Shown: positions 9,101 through 15,399 of the stretch, one piece after another
Position numbering within the stretch: position 1 is the first letter of the stretch
Layout: each line of letters starts with the position of its first letter
Assembly (NCBI GenBank): GCA_902789555.1
Contig: CADAOF010000008.1
Span: 34,101-98,100 of the forward strand
Direction of reading: 5' to 3'
From: an uncultured Lachnospiraceae bacterium
GTDB lineage: Bacteria; Bacillota; Clostridia; Lachnospirales; Lachnospiraceae
Length of the DNA stretch: 64,000 nt
Translations under genes and position numbers: made by a program
Notes under the pieces: model-generated
Told to the model about the DNA's origin: nothing
The model's input: the letters and a program-made list of their open reading frames with translations, nothing else
Databases searched by the model: none

Positions 9101-9861
9101 GCCTGACTTTCCAGGGTGGTTGCGCCGAGCATTTCGCTGTAGACCGTTCCTTCGATCGTCAGCTTCGCGTCCGCGTCAGTCAGATTGTAGCGCCATGCTT
9201 CGGTCCGGTAGATGCTTTCATCTTTCATGATCATCGGATGGTAGCAGGAATCGATGTAATAATCGGCGAGAGCCAGCAGCTGGTCCTGTGACATGCTTCC
9301 GAGCGGGAACATCGTCATCCTGTCCATCGTGTATGCATTCATCAGCGTGTTGTAGGACTGATAGGCCAGGTTCATGAACAGATCTGCGCTGGGATAGCGC
9401 TCGGATCCGCTTAACGTAGCATGTTCAAACACGTGCGGCAGTCCGGTATCGTCGATCGGCTGCGTTCCGAACGTAAGGGCAAAGTAGCGGTTCATGTCGT
9501 CGTTGGAGATATACATCACGCCTGCCCCGGTCTTCCGGTGCACGAGATATACGACTGAGGCGCCGAAGATCGGTTCCTCACGGATCTCTTTGACTTCAAA
9601 GCCGCAGATCACGTCTCCGACTGCAGGCAGTGCGCCGGCAGCAAGATCCGCAGGGATCTCGTCTTCCTGCCCGGGGTCTTCGGAGGCAGATTCCGACACG
9701 CTCTCTGCAGGTTCCGATATGCTTTCCGCAGGTGCCGGCTGCGTGGCTGCCGTGCTCTCCGGGACCGTGGTGTTTTCTGCCGAAGCCGCCGGAGACCCGC
9801 CGCAGGCAGCAAGTGACAGTATTAAAACAAATGTCAGGATCAGACTTGTGATCTTTCGCAT
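6193..9861 (-). CDS. M16C-type (insulinase/presequence protease family) metalloprotease lipoprotein with SLH-like C-terminus
   Basis: A 1222-residue protein. The start at 9861 is chosen because it gives a signal peptide with lipobox LSLAAC (Cys20) and a strong SD (GGGGAGGG); a longer frame upstream lacks both. After a Ser/Glu/Thr linker comes the inverted zinc motif HVFEH (residues 143-147) of M16 peptidases, in a context (DDTGLPHVFEH) typical of the M16C presequence-protease branch. The roughly 1000-residue body fits two M16 halves. The last 150 residues (from FTDVSEDREDYDAIRFVYEEG) resemble SLH repeats that bind cell-wall polymers. It is inferred to be a surface-anchored peptidase that degrades peptides outside the cell. 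SLH plus lipobox on an M16 enzyme is less usual than the cytosolic form. Confidence 0.88.
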   Translation of the reverse strand: MRKITSLILTFVLILSLAACGGSPAASAENTTVPESTAATQPAPAESISEPAESVSESASEDPGQEDEIPADLAAGALPAVGDVICGFEVKEIREEPIFGASVVYLVHRKTGAGVMYISNDDMNRYFALTFGTQPIDDTGLPHVFEHATLSGSERYPSADLFMNLAYQSYNTLMNAYTMDRMTMFPLGSMSQDQLLALADYYIDSCYHPMIMKDESIYRTEAWRYNLTDADAKLTIEGTVYSEMLGATTLESQAYLNAMQDALPGSFLGWSYGGNPDAIPNMTYESLKAYHDLYYHPSNCLALLYGQLDNYTEFLRLLNAEYRNYEAREFNVEDPAYKPLAESTEKRYAFPAEKNSSTQDKSTVIYSFVLPEEAWADGTVLSYLTGFVTAEGTELAGKLRSLFPSASFSSGLEIAGPVPVAVFELDNANPENAEAFRREIDAALEDIAKNGMKKEMLDSYASSFELSELLVRENSSVGENIITSVGYDAHTFGDVWHYFDYEEQAGNLVSWNEDGTYASICAKYFGKDAVTALTVTYPEPGLKEEKDAALEEKLAKVKEALSAEEIDALVKESKREAQEDPATAEMVKALTVVDTASLPEEVRIYEVKDETNEQGVRYIEAEAGVSGVGRTAVNLDVSCLNEEELLYLKFYKDLVSYLDTEVHSRNEISTLATRYLSDGHIYLMLQQMPDKSANPYLQFTWTARDEDLEAGYGLMEEMFFKAKLNDTGRVKDGVNALLTAARSEVYDAPYSEVIRRSMTGMSEVYAYSAYLGGVSYYEFLTKVAEQLENDPKALTDSLLSLRNKVASRDGAVIEFAGSAESAAVNRKQADAWMARLAGEAREKAERRIPVYERNEAIVTDSSVYYNGISASYEDLGIDKDDESFETTVKLMAAEVLSQIVTDKYLIPQLRDGKGVYSIIHNASDAGVYLCTYRDPNVKETFEIYESLPEQIGKLALTQEDLDGYILSEYSLLAEPAGELTGAMTAAGYVLSGTDQQEIVEQMKALKTLTPEIIAECLDLYGKLIEKGVRYTAGGMSGINDNADMYDEILNPFGAQDKSEMAFTDVSEDREDYDAIRFVYEEGTMMPLEEGVFGPDEHARVGELAAYLYMLVGGDYNEEEALSFMQSYLIFPARNKVSDELTRADAAQALTKLLKAAQVEVDDAKPTETLEDGDALPKPLAWALGHGYLKPHADENGKLWADAKTLITRAELAWMEYIFYTEE

Positions 9862-9892
9862 AACATTCCCTCCCCAAAAGTTCATTGTCCAC

Positions 9893-9921
9893 ATTATACT
9901 CTGCGCGGTGCTGAGATTCAA
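9893..9921 (-). promoter_or_regulatory. Promoter of the M16 metalloprotease gene
   Basis: On the minus strand -35 TTGAAT (9916-9921), 17-base spacer, -10 TATAAT (9893-9898), 32 bases before the start codon. It starts directly after the old tRNA-Thr terminator, so the inserted element has not separated the gene from its promoter. Confidence 0.8.
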
Positions 9922-9925
9922 GGAC

Positions 9926-9950
9926 AAAAAAACCGGGGAAGCATCCCCGG
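9926..9950 (-). terminator. Original tRNA-Thr terminator, now separated from its tRNA
   Basis: Minus-strand hairpin CCGGGGA / TCCCCGG with loop AGCA, followed by seven T. It lies six bases beyond the remnant of the tRNA-Thr 3' end (9957-10003), so before integration it was probably the terminator of tRNA-Thr. Confidence 0.75.
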
Positions 9951-9956
9951 AGCAAT

Positions 9957-10003
9957 CAAAAAGCTGCTGACCGGATTTGAACCGGTGACCTCATCCTTAC
10001 CAA
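9957..10003 (-). repeat. attL: displaced 3' end of tRNA-Thr
   Basis: This 47-bp copy is identical to 16415-16461 and includes the T-arm and 3' acceptor strand of tRNA-Thr on the minus strand. It stops matching in the anticodon loop region, where the element begins. It is not a functional tRNA. Confidence 0.9.
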
Positions 10004-10280
10004 TGCAGGAAAAGGCATTTTCGGCGGCTTTCGCTGTGTGTGTCTGTTGCTGCGCGTTCCATTGATTTCACAAGGGTTCCCGCTATTTCTGTTGCTGTTC
10101 GTTGCTGTGCGTTTCGGGGTGGGCAAAACCGCCCTTTTTTGTTTGCGTTCGGCTAAATCGTTCGGCTATGCCGTTAGCCGTACGCTATGCCCTGAGGAAA
10201 ATTGAACTTTCGGCAGCAGTACCGGCAGGAGGTGCGGCAAATGTTCAATAAATCGGCGGTATGTTCAATAATCGGGCGGT
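10004..10280. other. Integrase-proximal non-coding end with candidate arm-type repeats
   Basis: No gene is visible in these 276 bases. They contain repeats of CTGTTGCTG (about 10042-10095), two copies of GTTCGGCTA 13 bases apart (10147-10155 and 10160-10168), and a tandem pair of near-identical 20-bp units beginning ATGTTCAATAA (10241-10260 and 10261-10280) that runs up to the integrase stop. Such repeats beside an att site are where integrase and excisionase usually bind; that role is inferred. Confidence 0.55.
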
Positions 10281-11506
10281 TATTTGCCTTTTTCCTCTTT
10301 CTTCTTCGGTTCGAGTGCGTCAAGAAATATGCTGCCGGTGCGCTTCATTGCTTCCGGGTTCGTGTGGGTATATATCCGCATTGTTGTAGCCGGGTTCGCA
10401 TGGCCGAGGATCGCGGCGGTTGACGGTATATCTGCGCCGTTCTCAATAGCGACCGAAGCGAAAGTGTGCCGAAGCTTGTGAGGGTGCAGACCCTTGAAGC
10501 CATGATTTGAACCGAAGCTTTCAAGCTTCCTTGTCACGGTGTCCGGCCTGATCGCCCCGCCCCTTGCATCTGTTTGAAAGACGAAATCATTATTTCCGCT
10601 GTGCGGTTTGATCCCGGGGAAGCCGTCGCCGGTTTCGGCCTCCTGCTCCTGCCGGAGATCATCGAACAGCTTCAGCAGCTGCGGGGAAACGTACACGGTG
10701 CGGCCTCTGCCGTTCTTCGGGGGCTTTTCAAAAAATCCGTCCTTGTCTGTATAGCCGAGAGATCGCACGAAAGAAACGGTTCCCGCCTCCTGCTCAATGT
10801 TTCCCCATTTCAGGCCGAGGGCTTCACCTCTGCGGCAGCCGGTTTCGCAAAGAAGCAGGAACAGGGTGCGCCATTTGACCGGCAGGGCTTCGGCTGCGTC
10901 CATAATTGCCTTGACCTCTTCGGCGGTATAGGCAGGAGGTGCGGTTTTTATGCCCTCTTCGGCTGTGGGCTTCGGCCTCTTTACCCGGTGCATAGGGTTG
11001 ACCGTCAAAACCTCTTCATCAAATGCCAGGCCGAAAACCCCTTGTAGGATCGTATAAACCTTGACGCACGTTGCGACCTTGTACCCTTTCCCCTGCATAT
11101 CGAGCAGGAGGGCTTTAATTTGCGCCGGGGTGATTTCGTCAAGCGGCAGCTGCCCGAGAATCGGGAAAACCTGATTTTTCAAATACCTTTCGTAATTGTC
11201 AAGGGTATATTTCGAAGCCCTGACAAGCTGAGGCAAATACACGTTTTCGGCATACCCTTTCAGGGTGCGGGTGTCTTTCGGTTCTTCGACCTCCTGCCGG
11301 TTCCGCTTCGGCTTCACCTTTCCCGCCTTGCAGTCCGCTTCGAACTCTTCAGCGACTTTTGCCGCCCTTTTCAATGCGGTTTCATTTCCCCATGTTTGCG
11401 GGAAATCAAAAACCTTTGTGAACTCCTGCCCGCCCCGGTGAGGCTTGCAGCGGATTTTTATATACCTTTCGCCGGTCTTTCGGCTGAGTACGGTACAAGT
11501 GGCCAT
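10280..11506 (-). CDS. Tyrosine recombinase / phage-type integrase
   Basis: A 408-residue integrase. Residues 1-60 form an arm-binding-like N-terminal domain, about 80-180 the SAM-like core-binding domain, and 195-390 the catalytic domain. The catalytic set is visible: Arg225 in ETGCRRGE, HKLRH (His343, Arg346), LGH (His369) and the nucleophile Tyr379 in RIYTH. It should catalyse site-specific integration and excision at the 47-bp tRNA-Thr att core. Its start codon overlaps the stop of the XRE regulator gene (TAATG), so both are on one transcript. It lies at the attL end, away from the intact tRNA. Confidence 0.95.
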   Translation of the reverse strand: MATCTVLSRKTGERYIKIRCKPHRGGQEFTKVFDFPQTWGNETALKRAAKVAEEFEADCKAGKVKPKRNRQEVEEPKDTRTLKGYAENVYLPQLVRASKYTLDNYERYLKNQVFPILGQLPLDEITPAQIKALLLDMQGKGYKVATCVKVYTILQGVFGLAFDEEVLTVNPMHRVKRPKPTAEEGIKTAPPAYTAEEVKAIMDAAEALPVKWRTLFLLLCETGCRRGEALGLKWGNIEQEAGTVSFVRSLGYTDKDGFFEKPPKNGRGRTVYVSPQLLKLFDDLRQEQEAETGDGFPGIKPHSGNNDFVFQTDARGGAIRPDTVTRKLESFGSNHGFKGLHPHKLRHTFASVAIENGADIPSTAAILGHANPATTMRIYTHTNPEAMKRTGSIFLDALEPKKKEEKGK

Positions 11507-12204
11507 TATTCGCTTTCCTCTTCATCGTCATCGGGTTCGTTTTCCATGCGTTCGTATTCGATTTCCTGCAAAGCCTCTGTTTGCTTCATTGTTTCGGCAA
11601 AGGTTCCGTCCTGCTCTGCTATATCTTCAAGAATAGCTTTCAGGCGGGAAAAACATAATTCGCGGAAAATATCATCTTTCCTTGCCGTATGCTCCCCGAT
11701 CTTTATTTCTTCGGGATCTCCTGTGCCTGTGATCCATGCCTCTAACGGTGAGAAAACCGGCTCAACCCTGTTTATATATTCCTCAACCAAATGTGGATTA
11801 ACGCATTTGAGCATTTCATAATAATGCCCCAAGCCCCTATTGATGAACGAAAGAGCAGGGGCGACGACTTCATAGGTGGGAGAGTTAAACGGTGCATTTT
11901 TGATATAGTGCAAAGCCTCGACGCTTTCAGGTGATAGCCCTGAATATTCGCATATTTCCCTGATCGACGGATCGCTTGCCGGTGACGGTGCCAGGCCGAG
12001 CAGATAGTCAATCGAAAGCCCGGTTGCTTTTCTTATATCCGCGAGGTTTTCAGCCGAGGGGGTGCGTTCCCCACGTAGCCAAAAGCCGAGAGAGTTTCGG
12101 GAAACGCCTATTTCGTCCGCGAACTCTTGAACGGAAAGCCCTTTTTCGCCCTGATATTTCAAAAGGTTGCCCCGGATCGTTTCTTTCGTTGTCCTGTTGT
12201 CCAT
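11506..12204 (-). CDS. XRE-family (phage repressor-like) regulator
   Basis: A 232-residue protein with an N-terminal helix-turn-helix (residues 12-65: LSVQEFADEIGVSRNSLGFWLRGE region) and a C-terminal domain I do not recognise, ending in an acidic tail (DDDEEESE). The start at 12204 follows a clear SD (TAGGAGGG); a longer frame would add an unlikely hydrophobic extension. It is inferred to be the element's master repressor, controlling itself and integrase on one side and the plus-strand early genes on the other through the intergenic operator region (12293-12321). There is no obvious LexA-like peptidase motif. Confidence 0.85.
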   Translation of the reverse strand: MDNRTTKETIRGNLLKYQGEKGLSVQEFADEIGVSRNSLGFWLRGERTPSAENLADIRKATGLSIDYLLGLAPSPASDPSIREICEYSGLSPESVEALHYIKNAPFNSPTYEVVAPALSFINRGLGHYYEMLKCVNPHLVEEYINRVEPVFSPLEAWITGTGDPEEIKIGEHTARKDDIFRELCFSRLKAILEDIAEQDGTFAETMKQTEALQEIEYERMENEPDDDEEESE

Positions 12205-12272
12205 GTTTCGCCCTCCTACGTTCGCTTTGTGTGCAAAGTGCCGGTAAAGGCAAATAAATAGCACAAAAGCCC

Positions 12273-12321
12273 TTGTTTTTCTCTTTGTGTCTATTGTATA
12301 ATGCAATTGCAACAAATGCAA
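12273..12321. promoter_or_regulatory. Overlapping divergent promoters with palindromic operator
   Basis: Plus strand: -35 TTGTTT (12273-12278), 18-base spacer, -10 TATAAT (12297-12302). Minus strand: -35 TTGCAT (12316-12321), 17-base spacer, -10 TACAAT (12293-12298). The two -10 boxes overlap. The perfect palindrome TGCAATTGCA (12302-12311) lies immediately beside them, with a half-site ATGCAA repeated at 12316-12321. This fits a lysogeny-type switch controlled by the XRE protein. Confidence 0.65.
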
Positions 12322-12361
12322 CAATAATTTAACAGAAAGCAGGAGGAAACGAAAAACAACA

Positions 12362-12559
12362 ATGAACCACGGCAAAGAAAACAAGAAAATCAGGGAAGCG
12401 GCAAAGGCTGCGGGGGTGTATCTTTGGCAAGTGGCCTATGCAATGGGCATTGACGATCAAGTATTTTCCCGAAAGCTGCGGCTGCCGCTGCCGGAAGAGG
12501 AAGAGGCGAAGATCCTTTTTGTTATCGAACAGCTGAAGCAGCAGGAGGGCGGTGCGTAA
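12362..12559 (+). CDS. Small helix-turn-helix-like protein of the element
   Basis: A 65-residue basic protein. The segment IREAAKAAGVYLWQVAYAMGIDDQVFSRKLR looks like a helix-turn-helix of the type seen in small Cro-like or unnamed phage-associated proteins. It is the first gene of the rightward operon, opposite the XRE repressor, so a Cro-like or early regulatory function is possible. GCAGGAGG lies 15 bases before the ATG, longer than usual. It overlaps the next gene by one base (TAATG). Confidence 0.6.
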   Translation: MNHGKENKKIREAAKAAGVYLWQVAYAMGIDDQVFSRKLRLPLPEEEEAKILFVIEQLKQQEGGA

Positions 12560-12759
12560 TGGATTACAGCGGCAAAATGTTTATCACGATGAAAGAAGCG
12601 GCGAAGATCACCGGGGTGCCATATGGGCAGCTGCGCCGGGGGTGCCATGCCGGAACGGTGCCATATATTCAAAGCGGACAAAGGTTTTTAATCAATATGC
12701 CCGCCCTCATTGAGCAGCTGAACAGAGAGAGCAAGAAAGAGAGGAAAACGACGGCATGA
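12559..12759 (+). CDS. Excisionase-like small DNA-binding protein
   Basis: A 66-residue protein. ITMKEAAKITGVPYGQLRRGCHAGTVPYIQSGQRFLINMPAL matches the winged-helix pattern of Xis/MerR-type DNA-binding proteins (a helix-turn-helix followed by a basic wing and an R-F-L-I strand). By position and size it is the likely recombination directionality factor for the element's integrase. It is preceded by GCAGGAGG at a spacing of 10 bases, and it overlaps the next gene by four bases. Confidence 0.7.
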   Translation: MDYSGKMFITMKEAAKITGVPYGQLRRGCHAGTVPYIQSGQRFLINMPALIEQLNRESKKERKTTA

Positions 12760-12968
12760 GCGAAAAACTCCTTACACCTTTACAGGCAATCAGGAAAGCT
12801 TGCCTTGAATGTGTATGCGGCAGCGCGAACGAAGTAAAGCTTTGCACAATGGGCGAACGGTGCGCCTTGTTCCCTTATCGCTTCGGGAAACGCCCCGCGA
12901 CGGCAGAAAGACAAGCTGCAAAGAGGGCAGCAAAGAAAGCAGCTGAAGCAGCAGGAGGGCGCGAGTAA
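12756..12968 (+). CDS. Cysteine-rich small phage-like protein
   Basis: A 70-residue protein. The core AIRKACLECVCGSANEVKLC followed by ERCALFPYRFGKRP has five cysteines (pattern C-x2-C-x-C-x9-C-x6-C), probably a small metal-binding fold. I recognise this pattern from small proteins in Clostridia prophages, whose function is unknown. The C-terminus is Lys/Ala-rich. It is part of the rightward operon; the stop overlaps the next start (TAATG). Confidence 0.6.
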   Translation: MSEKLLTPLQAIRKACLECVCGSANEVKLCTMGERCALFPYRFGKRPATAERQAAKRAAKKAAEAAGGRE

Positions 12969-13291
12969 TGGCAGACCTCACGAAAGAACCGCCCGGCCTG
13001 ATGATATACGATCACCGGCTTTTGCAACACTTAGCGAAGCAACTAAACCAACAGCAGATCGGGCTTGTGCATGAGCGATTTTGGCAGAATTATTGGCCTA
13101 ACGAAGAGGAACAAGCAGAGATGGAAGCGGATATTAAAAAACGGTGCAAGGCTGCCGGTTATGAAGCAGATGTTGCTTGCATGATGTATACAATGCTTGT
13201 CCGCTCTTCTCTGCGTTCGCTTGAGCAGTACAGAGCAAAACAGCAGATCGGGATTGAAGCAGCGAACAAACAACACAACAAAGAGGCATAG
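12968..13291 (+). CDS. Phage-like hypothetical protein (possible replication-module N-terminus)
   Basis: A 107-residue helical, acidic protein of unknown function. The layout, a short helical protein followed at once by GGxxCCAAGGG and TGTA repeats, resembles phage replication-module genes in which an N-terminal domain is followed by a repeat-encoded linker. Here the stop codon comes first and the repeats beyond it are broken by stops in all frames, so this may be a truncated gene. SD GCAGGAGG lies before the ATG. Confidence 0.45.
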   Translation: MADLTKEPPGLMIYDHRLLQHLAKQLNQQQIGLVHERFWQNYWPNEEEQAEMEADIKKRCKAAGYEADVACMMYTMLVRSSLRSLEQYRAKQQIGIEAANKQHNKEA

Positions 13292-13335
13292 GGTACCCAA
13301 GGGGAGCCAAGGGTACCCAAGGGGAGCCAAGGGTA
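13292..13335 (+). repeat. Tandem repeat GGGTACCCAAGGGGAGCCAA
   Basis: Two and a bit copies of a roughly 22-bp unit (GGGTACCCAAGGGGAGCCAA plus a short link) directly follow the stop codon of the preceding gene. Read through the stop in the same frame they would encode a Gly/Pro/Lys/Gln linker, as in some phage replication proteins. Confidence 0.7.
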
Positions 13336-13364
13336 TTTGAGGTAACAGTAACGAATAGTAAATA

Positions 13365-13500
13365 ATATAAACTGTATCTGTACCCTGTAGCTGAAGCCTG
13401 TAGCTGTATCTGTAGCAGGAAAGAAGCTGTAGCTGTATCTGTACCTTGTAACGGTATCAGTAACGGAAAGAAGCTGTAGCTGTACACTGTACCGTAACAG
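13365..13500 (+). repeat. Degenerate 6-bp-period repeat (CTGTAG/CTGTAT)
   Basis: More than a dozen CTGTA or TGTA units occur with 6-bp or near-6-bp spacing, grouped in larger units that share GAAAGAAGCTGTAGCTGTA (about 13420 and 13467). All plus-strand frames are interrupted. It could be a decayed linker region of a replication gene or an iteron-like origin. Confidence 0.65.
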
Positions 13501-13542
13501 TATTGGAAAGAAAAGAAAATAATATTATCTGTATGAGAGAGA

Positions 13543-13563
13543 GGGCCGCCCTTAAGGCGGCCC
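13543..13563. terminator. Strong GC hairpin, possible terminator or processing site
   Basis: Perfect 8-bp stem GGGCCGCC / GGCGGCCC with loop CTTAA, in a purine-rich context (GAGAGAGA on both sides). There is no downstream T-run, so it could be an RNA-stability or DNA-structure element instead. Confidence 0.45.
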
Positions 13564-13565
13564 GA

Positions 13566-13864
13566 GAGAGAAACAAAAGACCGCCGGTGCAAGGGGTGTT
13601 AGCTTTTACATATCCCCCCGGCCGCCTCAAAACGGTAGACCTGTAACGTGCGAACCGTGCGGGAAGTGTGATTTTACACAAGCCCCACCCCGTTCCCCGG
13701 AGGAAAGGCGAAGCAAGCCACAATTTGACAAAGTGACGGAAAGCCTATATGCGCACGCGATACGCGCGACCCCGGGGGGCTACCCATCACACGGCAGGAG
13801 GCGACCCAGCACGCCGTCCGTCGCCATTTACACACATGAAAAAACAGCCAGGAGGAAAAGATCA
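13566..13864 (+). other. Non-coding, structured leader upstream of the YdbC-like gene
   Basis: No gene is supported. Visible elements are a TTGACA-like hexamer (13727-13732) followed after a short 15-base gap by TATATG; a CGCG-flanked palindromic stretch (about 13751-13769); a CCCCGGGGGG run followed by CTACCC; and GCAGGAGGCGACCCAGCACG (13794-13813). Segments of this kind upstream of PC4/YdbC-like genes in conjugative elements can hold a transfer origin; that is a guess here. Confidence 0.35.
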
Positions 13865-14104
13865 TTGAAAGAATTTAGCTATGAAATCAAAGAACACCTT
13901 GCCACCTTGTCAACGGTGCAGGGAGAAAAAAGGGAAATCACCCTTGAACTGAACCTTATAAGCTTCGGGGATCGTCCGGCAAAGTACGATTTGCGCACAT
14001 GGGATCGCACGAATGGCAAAATGCTGAAAGGTGTGACCCTGACCCGGGAGGAAGCCGAAGCCCTGACGAAAGCCCTTACGGATCACCTGAAAAAGAACGC
14101 CTGA
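13865..14104 (+). CDS. YdbC/PC4-family ssDNA-binding-like protein
   Basis: A 79-residue protein. I chose the TTG start at 13865 because AGGAGG lies nine bases before it and because the longer frame adds sequence unlike the family. The segment ELNLISFGDRPAKYDLRTWDRTNGKMLKGVTLTREEAEAL is the hallmark of the YdbC family, which shares the PC4 transcription-coactivator fold and binds single-stranded DNA. Homologues are frequent in conjugative elements and phages of Firmicutes. A role in replication or transfer of the element is likely but inferred. Confidence 0.85.
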   Translation: MKEFSYEIKEHLATLSTVQGEKREITLELNLISFGDRPAKYDLRTWDRTNGKMLKGVTLTREEAEALTKALTDHLKKNA

Positions 14105-14341
14105 CCTCCTGCCCTCCTGCCGGTGATCCTGATTGAAGCGGCGAGGAAGCGGAGAGAAACAAGCCAACAGCAGGGGGAAACGGAAGAAATAGGGGGGCAT
14201 ATCCCCCGAAGCTTTGCAGAGTAACAACAATGCCGCCCGCACTGTTTAAAAAACACACGTAGACCCCGCCCCCAAGAGAAAGCCGCCCTTGTGGGCGGCC
14301 TCTTTCGTTCGGCTATTTGCCCTCCTGCGTTCGGCTATTGC
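14105..14341. other. Convergent intergenic region with tandem CCTCCTGC and GTTCGGCTA repeats
   Basis: Contains the doubled octamer ACCTCCTGCCCTCCTGCCGG (14104-14123), a hairpin GCCGCCC / GGGCGGC (14282-14299; poor T-run, probably a weak bidirectional terminator between convergent genes), and two GTTCGGCTA copies (14307-14315 and 14329-14337). No gene is seen. Confidence 0.5.
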
Positions 14342-14545
14342 CTACACGGTGAGCAAACGGCAGATTGTTTCGATATGCTCTTGAAGGGCAAACAAGGCTT
14401 TTCCTGTGTCTGCGTCCGTGGGCATGAGTGCCTTATCCTCATAGGCGGCAGCCATGACCCGCACAAGGGCGGCGACGGCTTCAAGCTGTATATACGCCTC
14501 ATCAATCCTTTCACGGATCAAGGCGACCTGTTCTTCTGTTTTCAT
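14342..14545 (-). CDS. Small hypothetical protein of the element
   Basis: A 67-residue helical protein (MKTEEQVALIRERIDEAY start). The start at 14545 has the best SD (GCAGGAGGTCACAGC before ATG). It probably forms two helices and has no recognised domain. Its start overlaps the stop of the preceding 106-residue gene by four bases (ATGA), so the two are translationally coupled. Confidence 0.55.
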   Translation of the reverse strand: MKTEEQVALIRERIDEAYIQLEAVAALVRVMAAAYEDKALMPTDADTGKALFALQEHIETICRLLTV

Positions 14546-14862
14546 GCTGTGACCTCCTGCGTCTGTAAAATGATCCCTTTCGCGGAAAGATAATCGACCG
14601 CGCCCACAAAGCCCCAAAACATAGAATTTACGGCATAAAGCGCATGAATACTTTCGAACTTTCCCCCGAGTATGCTTTCAAAGTGCAGCTGCGAAAACTC
14701 CTGATCGAAGCGGAACCGATCCGGGGCTTTTTCGTTCGTCTGCTGATCGTTCAGCCAGGCGGCGAAAGCTTCCGTTACCGGCGACATATAGGGCGGGGCT
14801 TCGGTGACCGTCGCCTTTTGGATTTCGTCAAAGACCTCCTGCGTGATCGTGAACTTTGCCAT
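14542..14862 (-). CDS. Hypothetical protein of the element
   Basis: A 106-residue protein, aromatic-rich in its C-terminal half (FWGFVGAVDYL), with no family I recognise. It is the middle gene of a three-gene minus-strand group starting at 15201. It begins 45 bases after the stop of the upstream gene; GGGGAG precedes the ATG at about 10 bases. Confidence 0.5.
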   Translation of the reverse strand: MAKFTITQEVFDEIQKATVTEAPPYMSPVTEAFAAWLNDQQTNEKAPDRFRFDQEFSQLHFESILGGKFESIHALYAVNSMFWGFVGAVDYLSAKGIILQTQEVTA

Positions 14863-14907
14863 GATATTTTGCGGGGAGGTTTCCGGCCTCCCCGCTTCCC
14901 CCTTTCT

Positions 14908-15201
14908 TTACGCGATAGAAAACCGGCGGGCGGTTGTGGTCTTTGTGAACTGTGCTGCGATTTCCGGCAGGGCTTTTTTCAGGGCTGCACCGTCAAGACG
15001 GCTTGCGGTGTACGTTGTCCACCTGATTTTGTGGGCATATCCGGCGACCTCGTCGAAAATACTGATTTCGTCGGCCTCCTGCGCCGTCATTTCGGCTTTG
15101 ATCGCGTCCTCTGCTGCGGTGATTTCCGCTTGCAGCTGTTCGGCAAGGTTGCGGAGGTCTTTCAGGTTGCGGATCGTTGCGGTTAATTCTGCGTGCGTCA
15201 T
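14908..15201 (-). CDS. Phage/plasmid-type small coiled-coil protein
   Basis: A 97-residue protein. An N-terminal coiled coil (LKDLRNLAEQLQAEITAAEDAIKAEM region) is followed by a conserved-looking tail: KIRWTTYTASRLDGAALKK and FTKTTTARRFSIA. The tail pattern (W-x-x-x-x-S-R-x-D, then T-x-x-x-R-F at the C-terminus) recurs in small Clostridia phage and plasmid proteins and resembles the C-terminus of Gp157-type proteins; its function is not established. It is the first gene of the leftward group, with its own promoter at 15325-15353. Confidence 0.6.
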   Translation of the reverse strand: MTHAELTATIRNLKDLRNLAEQLQAEITAAEDAIKAEMTAQEADEISIFDEVAGYAHKIRWTTYTASRLDGAALKKALPEIAAQFTKTTTARRFSIA

Positions 15202-15317
15202 TGTGTTTCCCCTTTCTTTTTCCGGGCGGCTGCGCTATACTTGCCTTGCAGCCTGACCCTTTCGGCTGCGCCCCTGCCGGTTGTGGAAGATTTGCAGGGG
15301 CTTTTCTTTTCTCTTTC

Positions 15318-15353
15318 TGATATTAGTATACACTCATACAGAGAGAAAGTCAA
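15318..15353 (-). promoter_or_regulatory. Leftward promoter with 16-bp operator-like motif
   Basis: Minus strand: -35 TTGACT (15348-15353), 17-base spacer, -10 TATACT (15325-15330). The -10 box lies in GTGTATACTAATATCA (15318-15333), which differs at one of 16 positions from the motif at the divergent promoter 15420-15435. Confidence 0.7.
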
Positions 15354-15399
15354 GCACTTTTTCAAGGATTTTCAAAAATATATTTTTCCCGGGAAAGGG

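Noticed and set aside
10280-11506. Element classified as a transposon or insertion sequence
   Set aside because: No transposase and no terminal inverted repeats. The 47-bp direct repeats in a tRNA and the tyrosine recombinase indicate site-specific integration.
13365-13500. CRISPR-like array in the TGTA repeat block
   Set aside because: Units are about 6 bp and contiguous, with no spacers, no repeat of 23-37 bp and no cas genes.
13134-13592. 152-residue minus-strand open frame through the TGTA repeats
   Set aside because: It is created by the repeat periodicity, has no SD and no family resemblance.
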